Source of the DNA: Lachnospiraceae bacterium | GTDB taxonomy: Bacteria > Bacillota > Clostridia > Lachnospirales > Lachnospiraceae | Reading direction: 5' to 3' | Length of the DNA stretch: 64,000 nt | Assembly (NCBI GenBank): GCA_910576335.1 | Contig: CAJTIU010000004.1 | Coordinates: forward strand, 124,001 to 188,000 | Part shown: positions 17,416 to 25,232 of the stretch, piece by piece | Layout: each line of letters opens with the position of its first letter | Numbering within the stretch: position 1 is the stretch's first letter | Notes under the pieces: model-generated | Databases searched by the model: none | Told to the model about the DNA's origin: nothing | Seen by the model: only the letters and a program-made list of their open reading frames with translations | Program-made: the position numbers and the translations under genes

Positions 17416-18072
17416 CTATTTAGATGCCTGTGCCTGCATCACCGGCATATCCATTCTCTTGAACACCTGGATCAGCACCTTTCCAAGAGCCAGCACCAGA
17501 ATTGCTGCTGCCAACGCTTCTGGAATTCCCGAAGCTGTCACGGTTCCCATAATGAGACCCCAGACTGCTGATACTCCTACGTCTCTGGCATCTGCATACT
17601 GCTGCGCGAACAATACATAAATGCTTCCCATCACTGCGATCGTATTCACCATGGAGCCTGCGAAGCCTACAACAGGAAGGGCAAGCAGATGATTCACCCT
17701 GCATCTGCTAAGCAGAATCCAAAGCCATCCGGCTGCTATTCCAATCAGCATCCTGCAGCCAACAGATACCCAGACTGCCTTCACTGCCCCCGTAAGTCCC
17801 GTCGTACTCATAAATGGTGAGAATGCGAAGGACAAAAGGGTCGGCGCCATGGTATTGCTGATCAGAGAACAGATGCCAAATACCGCTCCGAGAATCGCTC
17901 CCGCCGAAGGACCTAACAGAATCGCCCCGATGATTACCGGAATGTGTACAGTTGTCGCCTTAATAATCGGCAGCTGGATCATACCAAGCGGCGTATTCGC
18001 CAGTACGATGACAATCGCTGCCATAAGTGCAACACTGACCATCCATCTTGTGTCGTGTCTTACTTCTTTCAT
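17416..18072 (-). CDS. ECF transporter S component, probable pantothenate transporter (PanT-like)
   Basis: A 218-aa membrane protein with about six helices. The early motif LANTPLGMIQLPIIKATTVHIPVIIGAILLGPSAGAILG matches S components of energy-coupling factor vitamin transporters, which bind a vitamin and share a separate EcfAAT module (not in this window). It is divergent from coaBC, the second step of CoA synthesis from pantothenate, which makes pantothenate the likely substrate (inference). ATG 18072 follows AAGGAGG. The leader contains two hairpins that could be regulatory. Confidence 0.75.
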   Translation of the reverse strand: MKEVRHDTRWMVSVALMAAIVIVLANTPLGMIQLPIIKATTVHIPVIIGAILLGPSAGAILGAVFGICSLISNTMAPTLLSFAFSPFMSTTGLTGAVKAVWVSVGCRMLIGIAAGWLWILLSRCRVNHLLALPVVGFAGSMVNTIAVMGSIYVLFAQQYADARDVGVSAVWGLIMGTVTASGIPEALAAAILVLALGKVLIQVFKRMDMPVMQAQASK

Positions 18073-18097
18073 TATTCAATTCCTCCTTGTTATCATT

Positions 18098-18165
18098 CCC
18101 GCTTATGCGGGATACAATACAATTAGGTCAGGGTTCACCTGGACAAGTCCAAAGTGAACCTTAAC
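18098..18165 (-). promoter_or_regulatory. Structured leader of the S-component mRNA
   Basis: Between the promoter and the start codon, the minus-strand RNA can form GGTTCAC/GTGAACC enclosing GGAC/GTCC (18132-18160), and a second hairpin CCCGC-ATAA-GCGGG (18098-18111) close to the ribosome binding site. TCCCG at the very 5' end of the transcript (around 18172-18177) can pair instead with CGGGA of the second hairpin. This could be a switch. No known riboswitch class was recognised with confidence. Confidence 0.4.
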
Positions 18166-18180
18166 ACTGCAACGGGATAT

Positions 18181-18209
18181 ATTATAACAAATTATAATAT
18201 ATCTTGCAA
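18181..18209 (-). promoter_or_regulatory. Sigma-A promoter of the S-component gene
   Basis: On the minus strand TTGCAA (18209-18204) and TATAAT (18186-18181) are separated by exactly 17 bases, close to the sigma-A consensus. The predicted start of transcription is near 18174, leaving a leader of about 100 bases. Confidence 0.65.
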
Positions 18210-18247
18210 GTCAAAATAAAACAAGGTATGATAAAATATAACAGTTC

Positions 18248-18380
18248 GTTACTGTTCGCACAGGACTTTGCATTTACTGCAAAGTCCGTAAGAAAATGAT
18301 TCAGGTGTGAGCAAATCCCATTCGCGAAGCGAATTTTAAATGGATTTGCGAATGTTACTGGTCACGGAGTGAACAGTAAC
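18248..18380 (+). repeat. R1 structured repeat, copy 1 (tandem with copy 2)
   Basis: About 133 bases with ends GTTACTGTTC...GTGAACAGTAAC. Three internal hairpins follow in order: GGACTTTGC/GCAAAGTCC around ATTTACT; AAATCC...ATTCGC/GCGAAT...GGATTT; and GTTACTG/CAGTAAC at the right end. Copy 2 begins 140 bases further on in the same direction, separated by ACAGTTC. Confidence 0.9.
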
Positions 18381-18387
18381 ACAGTTC

Positions 18388-18499
18388 GTTACTGTTCACA
18401 CAGGTCTGTGCATTTACTGCACAGACCGTAAGAAAGTGATTCAGGAGTAAGTAAATCCCATTCGCCAAGCGAATTTTAGATGGATTTGCGAATGTTACA
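18388..18499 (+). repeat. R1 structured repeat, copy 2, truncated in the coaBC leader
   Basis: Matches copy 1 but with GGTCTGTGC/GCACAGACC in place of the first stem, so both sides have changed together. The right-end hairpin is missing: the copy stops at GTTACAC, just before the GGAGG of coaBC. Confidence 0.88.
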
Positions 18500-18517
18500 C
18501 ATGATGGAGGATATATT

Positions 18518-19729
18518 ATGATATTGGAAAAGAAAACTGTACTTCTCGGAGTCACCGGCGGAATCGCGGCATATAAGAGTGCTTCTCTTGCAAGCCTCCT
18601 TGTAAAATCCGGTGCTGCTGTCCATGTTATCATGACTGAGAATGCGAAAAATTTTATCAATCCTGTCACCTTTGAGACACTGACCGGCAACCGGTGCATT
18701 ACAGACACCTTTGACCGCAATTTTGAATTTCAGGTAGAGCATGTGGCTCTCGCAAAGAAAGCGGATCTGATCCTCATTGCCCCGGCAACGGCTAATGTAA
18801 TTGCAAAGCTTGCCCACGGAATTGCAGACGATATGCTGACCACTACGGTTCTTGCAAGCCGTGCCCCGAAGCTGATTGCTCCTGCCATGAATACAGGCAT
18901 GTATGAAAACCCGCTTACCCAGGATAATCTTAATCTTCTTGCAAAGTACGGCATGGAGGTCATTGCTCCCTCCTGCGGCAGACTGGCCTGCGGAGACACT
19001 GGCGCCGGGAAGATGCCTGAACCCGAAACACTGTATGAACATGTACTGCACCATATCGCTTTTCCCAAGGATATGAAGGGACTGCGCGTCCTTGTAACGG
19101 CAGGTCCTACCCAGGAGGCTATTGATCCTGTACGCTATATTACAAATCATTCTTCCGGAAAAATGGGATATAGCATTGCTAAGATCTGCATGCTCCGCGG
19201 CGCGGATGTGACGCTTGTAACGGGAAGAACTTCCCTCACACCGCCCATGTTCACAGACATCGTACCTGTTCTGTCGGCAAAAGAAATGTATGACGCGGTA
19301 ACTTCAAGAAGCAATGACATGGATCTGATCATCAAGGCTGCTGCAGTTGCAGACTACCGTCCGGCTTCTGTCTCCAGCGAAAAGGTGAAAAAAACAGATG
19401 CCTCCCTGTCCATCATCCTGGAACAGACAGACGACATACTCCAATACCTGGGAGAGCACAAAAAAGAAGGACAATTCTTATGCGGATTTTCTATGGAAAC
19501 AGAAAACATGCTGGAAAATTCCCGCAGAAAACTTCTAAAAAAGAATCTAGATATGATCGCCGCAAATAACCTGAGACAGCAGGGCGCTGGTTTTGAAACT
19601 GACACAAATATTCTGACTCTGATTACACCGGATTATGTGACTGAACTGCCCCTTATGAGTAAAGATGAGGCCGCATCAGCGCTCATTGACCATATACTAA
19701 AAAAACAAACTAGTGCGTTGCATAATTAG
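18518..19729 (+). CDS. coaBC: Bifunctional CoaBC: phosphopantothenoylcysteine decarboxylase / phosphopantothenate-cysteine ligase
   Basis: This 403-aa enzyme joins cysteine to 4'-phosphopantothenate (CoaB half) and decarboxylates the product to 4'-phosphopantetheine (CoaC half, FMN-dependent). CoaC at residues 1-185 shows GVTGGIAAYKS, PATANVIAKLAHGIADD, PAMNTGMYENP and the substrate-clamp ACGDTGAGKMPE. CoaB from about 190 shows VLVTAGPTQEAIDPVRYITNHSSGKMG and KAAAVADYRP. ATG 18518 follows GGAGG. It lies downstream of tandem R1 elements that probably form part of its leader, and is divergent from a likely pantothenate uptake gene. Confidence 0.96.
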   Translation: MILEKKTVLLGVTGGIAAYKSASLASLLVKSGAAVHVIMTENAKNFINPVTFETLTGNRCITDTFDRNFEFQVEHVALAKKADLILIAPATANVIAKLAHGIADDMLTTTVLASRAPKLIAPAMNTGMYENPLTQDNLNLLAKYGMEVIAPSCGRLACGDTGAGKMPEPETLYEHVLHHIAFPKDMKGLRVLVTAGPTQEAIDPVRYITNHSSGKMGYSIAKICMLRGADVTLVTGRTSLTPPMFTDIVPVLSAKEMYDAVTSRSNDMDLIIKAAAVADYRPASVSSEKVKKTDASLSIILEQTDDILQYLGEHKKEGQFLCGFSMETENMLENSRRKLLKKNLDMIAANNLRQQGAGFETDTNILTLITPDYVTELPLMSKDEAASALIDHILKKQTSALHN

Positions 19730-19731
19730 CC

Positions 19732-19849
19732 GAGTCTGACCCTGCTAGGCGTGGCACACTCCAAAGGGCTGGCGTATCCAGAAGCTGCACCAGCCCACTC
19801 ATACATTTATACAGCCATACGCCGCACTCCAGGCGCTGCCAGCAGACTC
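19732..19849. repeat. Imperfect inverted repeat between coaBC and radA
   Basis: GAGTCTG at the left and CAGACTC at the right enclose about 100 bases with partly pairing inner segments (GGGCTGG...CCAGCCC, GGCGT...ACGCC). It lies between convergent coaBC and radA and may end transcription. No homology to the other repeats here was seen. Confidence 0.45.
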
Positions 19850-19864
19850 CTGACACACTCTCTT

Positions 19865-21226
19865 TTACATAAGCTGCATCGCCTGATTCACTGTCTTCAC
19901 CCCGATAATCTCCATTCCCTCTGTCTTTCCTACTGTCTTCACAGACACAGCCGGCATGATACAGGTCTTAAAGCCCAGCTTCTTTGCCTCAGTCACACGC
20001 TGCTCCGGCATCGTAACCGCCCGCACCTCGCCGCTCAGCCCCACTTCGCCGAAGACGATCGTATCCCCGGCAACCGGACGGTTCTTGTAGCTTGACACAA
20101 TCGACATAACAACTCCCAGATCTGTGGCCGGTTCATTCATCCTGATCCCTCCTGCAATATTCACATAGGCATCATAGCTGGAGAGTGGCAGTCCCAGCCG
20201 TTTTTCCAGCACTGCCATGAGAAGATTTACCCTGTTATAATCAAGCCCGGCTGCTGTCCGCCTTGGCATTCCGAAATTACTGCGGCACACCAGCGCCTGT
20301 ATCTCAAGGAGCATGGGACGCGTCCCCTCAATGGAGCATGCCACGACAGAGCCGGATGCGCACTCTGGTCTTCCGTTCAACATGAATTCCGAAGGATTCT
20401 CGACCTCCACAAGCCCTTTATCCCTCATCTCAAACACTCCGATCTCATTGGTAGAGCCAAAGCGGTTCTTTACACTTCTGAGAATCCGGTAAGAGGCATG
20501 TCTGTCCCCCTCAAAATACAGCACAGTATCCACCATATGCTCCAGTACCCGCGGCCCTGCCACCGTTCCCTCTTTTGTCACATGTCCCACAAGAAAGATT
20601 GTGATGCCAAGCCCTTTCGCAAGCTGCATAAAAATGTTGGTAGACTCCCGCACCTGGGATACGCTGCCGGGCGCAGAGGCTACCGCATCGTCATACATCG
20701 TCTGAATGGAATCAATCACTGCCATATCCGGTTTCTGCTCTTCGATGACGCCGCGAATCAGATCCAGATTCGTTTCACACAGAAGAAACAGGGTGTCGGA
20801 AAACTTTCCCATCCGGTTTGCCCGCATTTTAATCTGTTTTTGCGATTCCTCCCCTGATATATACAGAATCTTCCTGTTACTGTCTGAAAGCTTCCTGCAC
20901 ACCTGCAGAAGCAGTGTAGATTTCCCGATGCCCGGATCCCCTCCTACCAGCACAAGGGAGCCCGGTACGATTCCGCCTCCAAGCACCCGGTCAAGCTCCC
21001 CGATCTCTGTCAGTACTCTCTCATCCTCATCTGCAGACACGCTTTGTAAGGTCACAGCCTTTGCCGCTCTCCCCGTCTTCACGGTTCCTGTACCGGACTT
21101 TACAGCCCCGGTCTTCTCTTCCACAAATGTATTCCATTCCTTACACATCGGGCACTGCCCGAGCCACTTGCTTTCCTCATGTCCGCAGTTCTGACAAAAA
21201 TAAATACTTTTCTTTGCCTTAGCCAT
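19865..21226 (-). CDS. radA: DNA repair protein RadA (Sms)
   Basis: RadA is a RecA-like branch-migration helicase that processes recombination intermediates. The 453-aa product has an N-terminal zinc finger CQNCGHEESKWLGQCPMC, the Walker A GDPGIGKST, the RadA-specific KNRFGSTNEIGVFEM, and a C-terminal Lon-protease-like domain (NIAGGIRMNEPATDLGVVMSI). The start at 21226 is chosen because AGGAGAAG precedes it and the zinc finger begins right after. A terminator separates it from the upstream small gene. Confidence 0.96.
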   Translation of the reverse strand: MAKAKKSIYFCQNCGHEESKWLGQCPMCKEWNTFVEEKTGAVKSGTGTVKTGRAAKAVTLQSVSADEDERVLTEIGELDRVLGGGIVPGSLVLVGGDPGIGKSTLLLQVCRKLSDSNRKILYISGEESQKQIKMRANRMGKFSDTLFLLCETNLDLIRGVIEEQKPDMAVIDSIQTMYDDAVASAPGSVSQVRESTNIFMQLAKGLGITIFLVGHVTKEGTVAGPRVLEHMVDTVLYFEGDRHASYRILRSVKNRFGSTNEIGVFEMRDKGLVEVENPSEFMLNGRPECASGSVVACSIEGTRPMLLEIQALVCRSNFGMPRRTAAGLDYNRVNLLMAVLEKRLGLPLSSYDAYVNIAGGIRMNEPATDLGVVMSIVSSYKNRPVAGDTIVFGEVGLSGEVRAVTMPEQRVTEAKKLGFKTCIMPAVSVKTVGKTEGMEIIGVKTVNQAMQLM

Positions 21227-21304
21227 AACCCTTCTCCTATTAATTCTGTCATTCCAAAAATATCTGATACAGCACTGCGTAATTCTGCAATGCTCCGCCA
21301 TTCT

Positions 21305-21335
21305 GAAAAAGTGTGCGCATTTGCGCACACTTTTC
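21305..21335 (-). terminator. Strong hairpin terminator after the GntR-clpC-small protein genes
   Basis: GTGTGCGCA and TGCGCACAC form a 9-bp GC-rich stem with a 2-nt loop. It is flanked by AAAAA on the left and TTTT on the right, so it can work on both strands. On the minus strand it follows the small gene and precedes radA. Confidence 0.85.
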
Positions 21336-21357
21336 GCTTCTTTAATTTTTCACTTCT

Positions 21358-21771
21358 TTAATTCTTCTCAACCTTAATCTCTACACTTTTATCTGGTGCA
21401 AGCTCGGCACTCATACTTAATTTCCCGCTTAAGTTAGTCTTCATATTTCCGGCATTCACACCGTCCATATAGACGACATATTCACTGTCAGCCTCCAGTT
21501 CCAGTGTAACCTGCGCATCCTTCATCCCTGATACAGTGAAGCTGATCTCGCTCGCTGATGCCTTAAAGTTCTCCACTGCAGTTCCCGGTACGGACTCGTA
21601 TACAAACATTCCGTTCCTTTCCACCTTCGTAATCTCGGCAAATGTCTTTACCTTATAGATGTCTCCCTGAAAGTCAAATCCCTCGAGCTTAGTCTTACTC
21701 GCCAGTGTGTAGTCTCCGAAGCTTAATGAACCGTCCGCTTCTGCTCTTAAAAGTTCTTTTACCGCTGCCAC
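21358..21771 (-). CDS. Conserved small protein of unknown function, clpC neighbour
   Basis: A 137-aa, mostly beta-strand protein with no signal peptide or membrane segment. The N-terminal half reads ADGSLSFGDYTLASKTKLEGFDFQGD and KVKTFAEITKVERNGMFVYESVPGT. Proteins like this are common in Lachnospiraceae near clpC and are sometimes labelled endosialidase without a catalytic basis that I can see. It starts at GTG 21771 behind AGGAGG. It follows clpC by about 50 bases on the same strand and is probably cotranscribed. Function unknown. Confidence 0.6.
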   Translation of the reverse strand: MAAVKELLRAEADGSLSFGDYTLASKTKLEGFDFQGDIYKVKTFAEITKVERNGMFVYESVPGTAVENFKASASEISFTVSGMKDAQVTLELEADSEYVVYMDGVNAGNMKTNLSGKLSMSAELAPDKSVEIKVEKN

Positions 21772-21822
21772 TTTTTGTCTCCTCCTAAGTTCTTAATACC
21801 CCTATTATATATGAAATCACGA

Positions 21823-24261
21823 CTAATTTGTAGTCTTCATTGTAAATTTTATTTCTTTTTTCGATAGCCCTGCCACAACCTCGCTCTCTCTTGTCACATC
21901 CCCGGAGAGCAGCGCCTCAGCAAGCTTATCCTCAAGCTGGCTCTGAACGGCGCGGCGCAAAGGTCTTGCCCCGTATTTTCTATCCGTACCAGTCTCCACG
22001 ATATGCTTCTTCACGGAATCACGGATGGTAAGCGTAATGTCAAGCTGCTCCTTCGCGCGCCTGACCACATCCTTGCACATCAGGCTCACAATCCGCTTCA
22101 TCTCCTCCTCCCCAAGTGGATGGAAGACGATAATCTCATCAATCCTGTTCAGGAATTCCGGACGAAAGACCAGCTTAATCTCATTCATTACGTTAGACTT
22201 CATCCGCTTGTAATCTCCTGCCTTATCCTCCTTTACATTAAAGCCCAGCTTCTTTGGGTCAATAATCGACTGTGCCCCTGCATTGGATGTCATAATGATC
22301 ACCGTATTGCGGAAATCCACCTTCCGTCCCTGGGAATCTGTAATGTGCCCGTCATCCAGAACCTGCAGCAGGATATTAAATACATCCGGATGCGCCTTCT
22401 CAATCTCATCAAACAGAATCACAGAATACGGATGGCGCCTTACCTGCTCACTAAGCTGTCCGCCGTCATCATGTCCGATATATCCCGGAGGCGACCCGAT
22501 CATCTTCGCCACACTGTGCTTCTCCATATACTCTGACATGTCAACACGGATCATGGAATCTTCATTTCCAAACAGAGTCTCGGACAGCGCTTTCGACAGC
22601 TCCGTCTTCCCAACGCCTGTAGGCCCCAGGAATAAGAAGGAGCCAATCGGACGCCCCGGATCTTTGAGTCCTACACGGCCTCTTCTGACTGCTTTCGCCA
22701 CTGCTGTTACAGCCTCCTCCTGTCCGATGACACGCTTATGGAGCGTCTGCTCCAGCTTCTTAAGCCGTGCTCCCTCTGATTCCTGAAGTCTTCTCACAGG
22801 CACCTTTGTCCATTCAGATACTACATCTGCAATGTCATCCTCCGTAACGCACATCTGCCTCTTTGCATTTTTCGACTGAAAGTTCTTCCTTGTACGCTCC
22901 AGCTTCTTCTCTGCCGCATTCTTTTCCTTATGAAGCATGGATGCATCCGTCATATCTCCCTTGACGATAGCCTCCTCCATCTCCCTGCCAAGGGTCTGGA
23001 TCATCTCTTCCAGCTCATAGATCCGCTCCGGGACCTTAAAGCCCCTGAGCGCAACCTTGGAGCATGCCTCATCCAGTACGTCAATCGCCTTATCTGGCAG
23101 AAACCGGTCACTGATATAGCGGTCAGACAGCTGAACCGCCGCTTCAAGCGCCTCATCATCAATTGACACATGATGATGATCCTCATATCTGCTCTTCAAT
23201 CCTCCCAGAATATTCAGGCAGTGGCCTTCATCCGGCTCTTCTACAGTAACAGGCTGAAACCTTCTTTCCAAAGCAGCATCTTTTTCAATGTATTTCCTGT
23301 ATTCCACAATTGTCGTGGCGCCAATCAGCTGAAACTCTCCCCTTGCAAGAGCAGGCTTCAGTATATTGGATGCATCCATGGCACCCTCAGCGCCTCCGGC
23401 GCCGATAATCGTGTGCACCTCATCAAGAAATAAAATCACATTTCCGGCAGCCTTCACCTCCTGGATCAGGCGTTTCATACGCTCTTCAAATTCACCTCTG
23501 TACTTGGAGCCTGCAATCATGCCGGCAAGATCCATGGTAAGAATCCTCTTATCCTTCATGCTGTCCGGCACCACTCCCGTGGCAATCTGGGCTGCCAGTC
23601 CTTCAACCACTGCTGTCTTGCCCACGCCCGGCTCCCCTACGAGACAAGGATTATTCTTCGTACGTCTGCTTAAAATCTGCATCAGCCTGTGAATCTCTGC
23701 CTCTCTGCCGATAACCGGGTCAAGCTTTCCATCTTCTGCTTCAAGAGTCAGATCCGTTCCATACTGCCTGAGGACGCCTTCCTTTCCTTTATAGCCCTCC
23801 TGCATAGAATCTCCCTGGTATTCCTTTACATCCACCCCGGTAACATTCAGAATCTCCTGGAAAATCTTCTGAATATTAATATTCAGTGTAATGAGGATCC
23901 GGGTAGCCACACAATCCACCTCTTTCAGCATGGCAAGAAGCATGTGCTCGGTTCCAATCTCATCCGAACCGAGCCTCAGCGCCTCATTCACACTCTCGTT
24001 CAGTATATAGCTCAGACGGGGGCTGAACTCAGGACTTTCCTTAAAGGTCACATCTCCTACCGGAGAGATCAGCTCATCCACGACCTTATAGATATTTTCC
24101 TCTTCCAGTCCATTTGCAGCGAGAACCTGTCCCGCAACGCCTGTATAAACCTTTCTGAGCCCCAAAAGCAGATGCTCTGTCCCCACATAAGGGTGGTGAA
24201 GCTCCTTTGCGGCTGCCTTTGCAATCCGCAGAACCTCATTTGCCTGTTCCGTATAATTCAT
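21823..24261 (-). CDS. clpC: AAA+ chaperone/unfoldase ClpC
   Basis: ClpC is a Hsp100 ring ATPase that feeds proteins to ClpP. The 812-aa product has the Clp N-domain double repeat (about 1-145, HPYVGTEHLLLGL and IGTEHMLLAMLKE), first AAA+ module with GEPGVGKTAVVEGLA, a middle coiled-coil (about 410-470) with the UVR-like segment, second AAA+ module with GPTGVGKTELSKALSE, and the C-terminal D2-small domain. ATG 24261 follows AAGGAAC; a longer reading to 24291 lacks a site. It lies 38 bases after a GntR gene, not after ctsR-mcsA-mcsB as in Bacillus. Confidence 0.95.
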   Translation of the reverse strand: MNYTEQANEVLRIAKAAAKELHHPYVGTEHLLLGLRKVYTGVAGQVLAANGLEEENIYKVVDELISPVGDVTFKESPEFSPRLSYILNESVNEALRLGSDEIGTEHMLLAMLKEVDCVATRILITLNINIQKIFQEILNVTGVDVKEYQGDSMQEGYKGKEGVLRQYGTDLTLEAEDGKLDPVIGREAEIHRLMQILSRRTKNNPCLVGEPGVGKTAVVEGLAAQIATGVVPDSMKDKRILTMDLAGMIAGSKYRGEFEERMKRLIQEVKAAGNVILFLDEVHTIIGAGGAEGAMDASNILKPALARGEFQLIGATTIVEYRKYIEKDAALERRFQPVTVEEPDEGHCLNILGGLKSRYEDHHHVSIDDEALEAAVQLSDRYISDRFLPDKAIDVLDEACSKVALRGFKVPERIYELEEMIQTLGREMEEAIVKGDMTDASMLHKEKNAAEKKLERTRKNFQSKNAKRQMCVTEDDIADVVSEWTKVPVRRLQESEGARLKKLEQTLHKRVIGQEEAVTAVAKAVRRGRVGLKDPGRPIGSFLFLGPTGVGKTELSKALSETLFGNEDSMIRVDMSEYMEKHSVAKMIGSPPGYIGHDDGGQLSEQVRRHPYSVILFDEIEKAHPDVFNILLQVLDDGHITDSQGRKVDFRNTVIIMTSNAGAQSIIDPKKLGFNVKEDKAGDYKRMKSNVMNEIKLVFRPEFLNRIDEIIVFHPLGEEEMKRIVSLMCKDVVRRAKEQLDITLTIRDSVKKHIVETGTDRKYGARPLRRAVQSQLEDKLAEALLSGDVTRESEVVAGLSKKEIKFTMKTTN

Positions 24262-24299
24262 GTTGTCAGTTCCTTTCTGTTCTATAATCATGTAAACAG

Positions 24300-24671
24300 T
24301 TATAACGTATATTCATCATATATACTGTCTACCAGCTCATGTACCTCTTCCCGGCTGATATTCTTACAGCACCCCTTTGCCAGCACGATGCGAAGCTCCT
24401 GCCTCATCTCCTCGTGAGCCTGTATCTTGTCAATATCAATCGCGATTACCGCCCCCTTCCTCCTGTCAAGCTGTATGAAGCCCTGCTGCTTCAGGACGGA
24501 ATATGCCTTATTCACCGTATGCATATTGATACCGATTGTATCTGCCAGCTGGCGCACAGAAGGAAGAGGATCCCCCTCCCGGAGTACTTCTGTTGCAATT
24601 CCCATAATGATCTGATGCTGAAGCTGGACATAGATTGCTTCACTGCTGTTAAAATCTATCTCAATAACCAT
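24300..24671 (-). CDS. GntR-family regulator (YtrA type) upstream of clpC
   Basis: A 123-aa protein with an N-terminal winged helix (AIYVQLQHQIIMGIATEVLREGDPLPSVRQLADTIGINMHTVNKAYSVLKQQGFI) and a short C-terminal helical tail, the architecture of YtrA-subfamily GntR regulators that lack a large ligand domain. ATG 24671 is chosen because GAGGTGA lies upstream; the GTG at 24683 is too close to its site. It forms an operon with clpC, so it probably controls clp expression (inference). Its ligand and operator are unknown. Confidence 0.85.
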   Translation of the reverse strand: MVIEIDFNSSEAIYVQLQHQIIMGIATEVLREGDPLPSVRQLADTIGINMHTVNKAYSVLKQQGFIQLDRRKGAVIAIDIDKIQAHEEMRQELRIVLAKGCCKNISREEVHELVDSIYDEYTL

Positions 24672-24781
24672 ATATACAGTCACCTCTTTTGTTATACAAA
24701 TACATGATTTTTACCATTATATCATGTATATTCCGCGTTTTCTACAGGAATATTCACCTGGAACGAAACCGGATATAATAA

Positions 24782-24907
24782 GGTTACTGTTTACACAGGT
24801 CTGTGCATTTACTGCGCAGAAAGTAATTCAGAAGTGAGCAAATCCCATTCGCGGAGCGAATTTTAGATGGATTTGCGAAGGTTACTGGTCACGGAGTGAA
24901 TAGTAAC
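24782..24907 (+). repeat. R1 structured repeat, copy 3
   Basis: Shares the R1 plan: GTTACTGTTTACACAGG at the left, ATTTACT loop, ATTCGCGGAGCGAAT hairpin, and GTCACGGAGTGAATAGTAAC at the right. The first stem is damaged on its right side (GCGCAGAAAG), so this copy looks partly decayed. It lies between the divergent GntR and RpiR genes. Confidence 0.85.
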
Positions 24908-24911
24908 ATAA

Positions 24912-24988
24912 TAAGTGGGCAAATCCCACTCGGGGAGCGAATTTTAGTTAGATTTGCGAAGGCTGCTGTGAACGGAGCAAACAGTAAC
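24912..24988 (+). repeat. R1 structured repeat, copy 4 (right half only)
   Basis: Holds only the second and third hairpins (AAATCCCACTCGGGGAGCGAAT, split by changes, then GAACGGAGCAAACAGTAAC). It follows copy 3 directly, a second case of tandem R1 arrangement. Confidence 0.7.
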
Positions 24989-24996
24989 GATAATTA

Positions 24997-25086
24997 AGAG
25001 ACTGCTGCATTTACACAACAGTCTCTCTACTAAATGAGGAACCGGCTGAGCTCCTGGCGAGCCAGAATAGTACTTCGAAATTCCTC
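24997..25086. other. Two hairpins in the rpiR upstream region
   Basis: AGAGACTG/CAGTCTCT (24997-25026) is followed by GAGGAA...TTCCTC (25036-25086), which encloses GGCT/AGCC. The stretch 24672-25232 has no gene; the rest of it is the R1 copies and an AT-rich promoter region. These hairpins could be terminators or a leader structure of the rpiR mRNA. Confidence 0.35.
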
Positions 25087-25232
25087 TAAACAATCCCCTG
25101 GTCTTACGGTTAATATTATAACATAAAATCTAATAGATACAAACTATTTTTTTCGCGCCCCTTGCATATTCCTTCATTTCATGGTTAAATTTAAGTAGCA
25201 GCTCAAAATTTTATGGCATCGGAGGATATCGT

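Noticed and set aside
18241-18500. Tandem R1 repeats as a CRISPR array
   Set aside because: Units are about 140 bases with internal hairpins and only two in tandem; no short repeats with unique spacers and no cas genes.
24782-24988. R1 copies as attachment sites or part of an insertion sequence
   Set aside because: No transposase or integrase gene is adjacent and no target duplication could be seen; mobility remains an inference from copy number.
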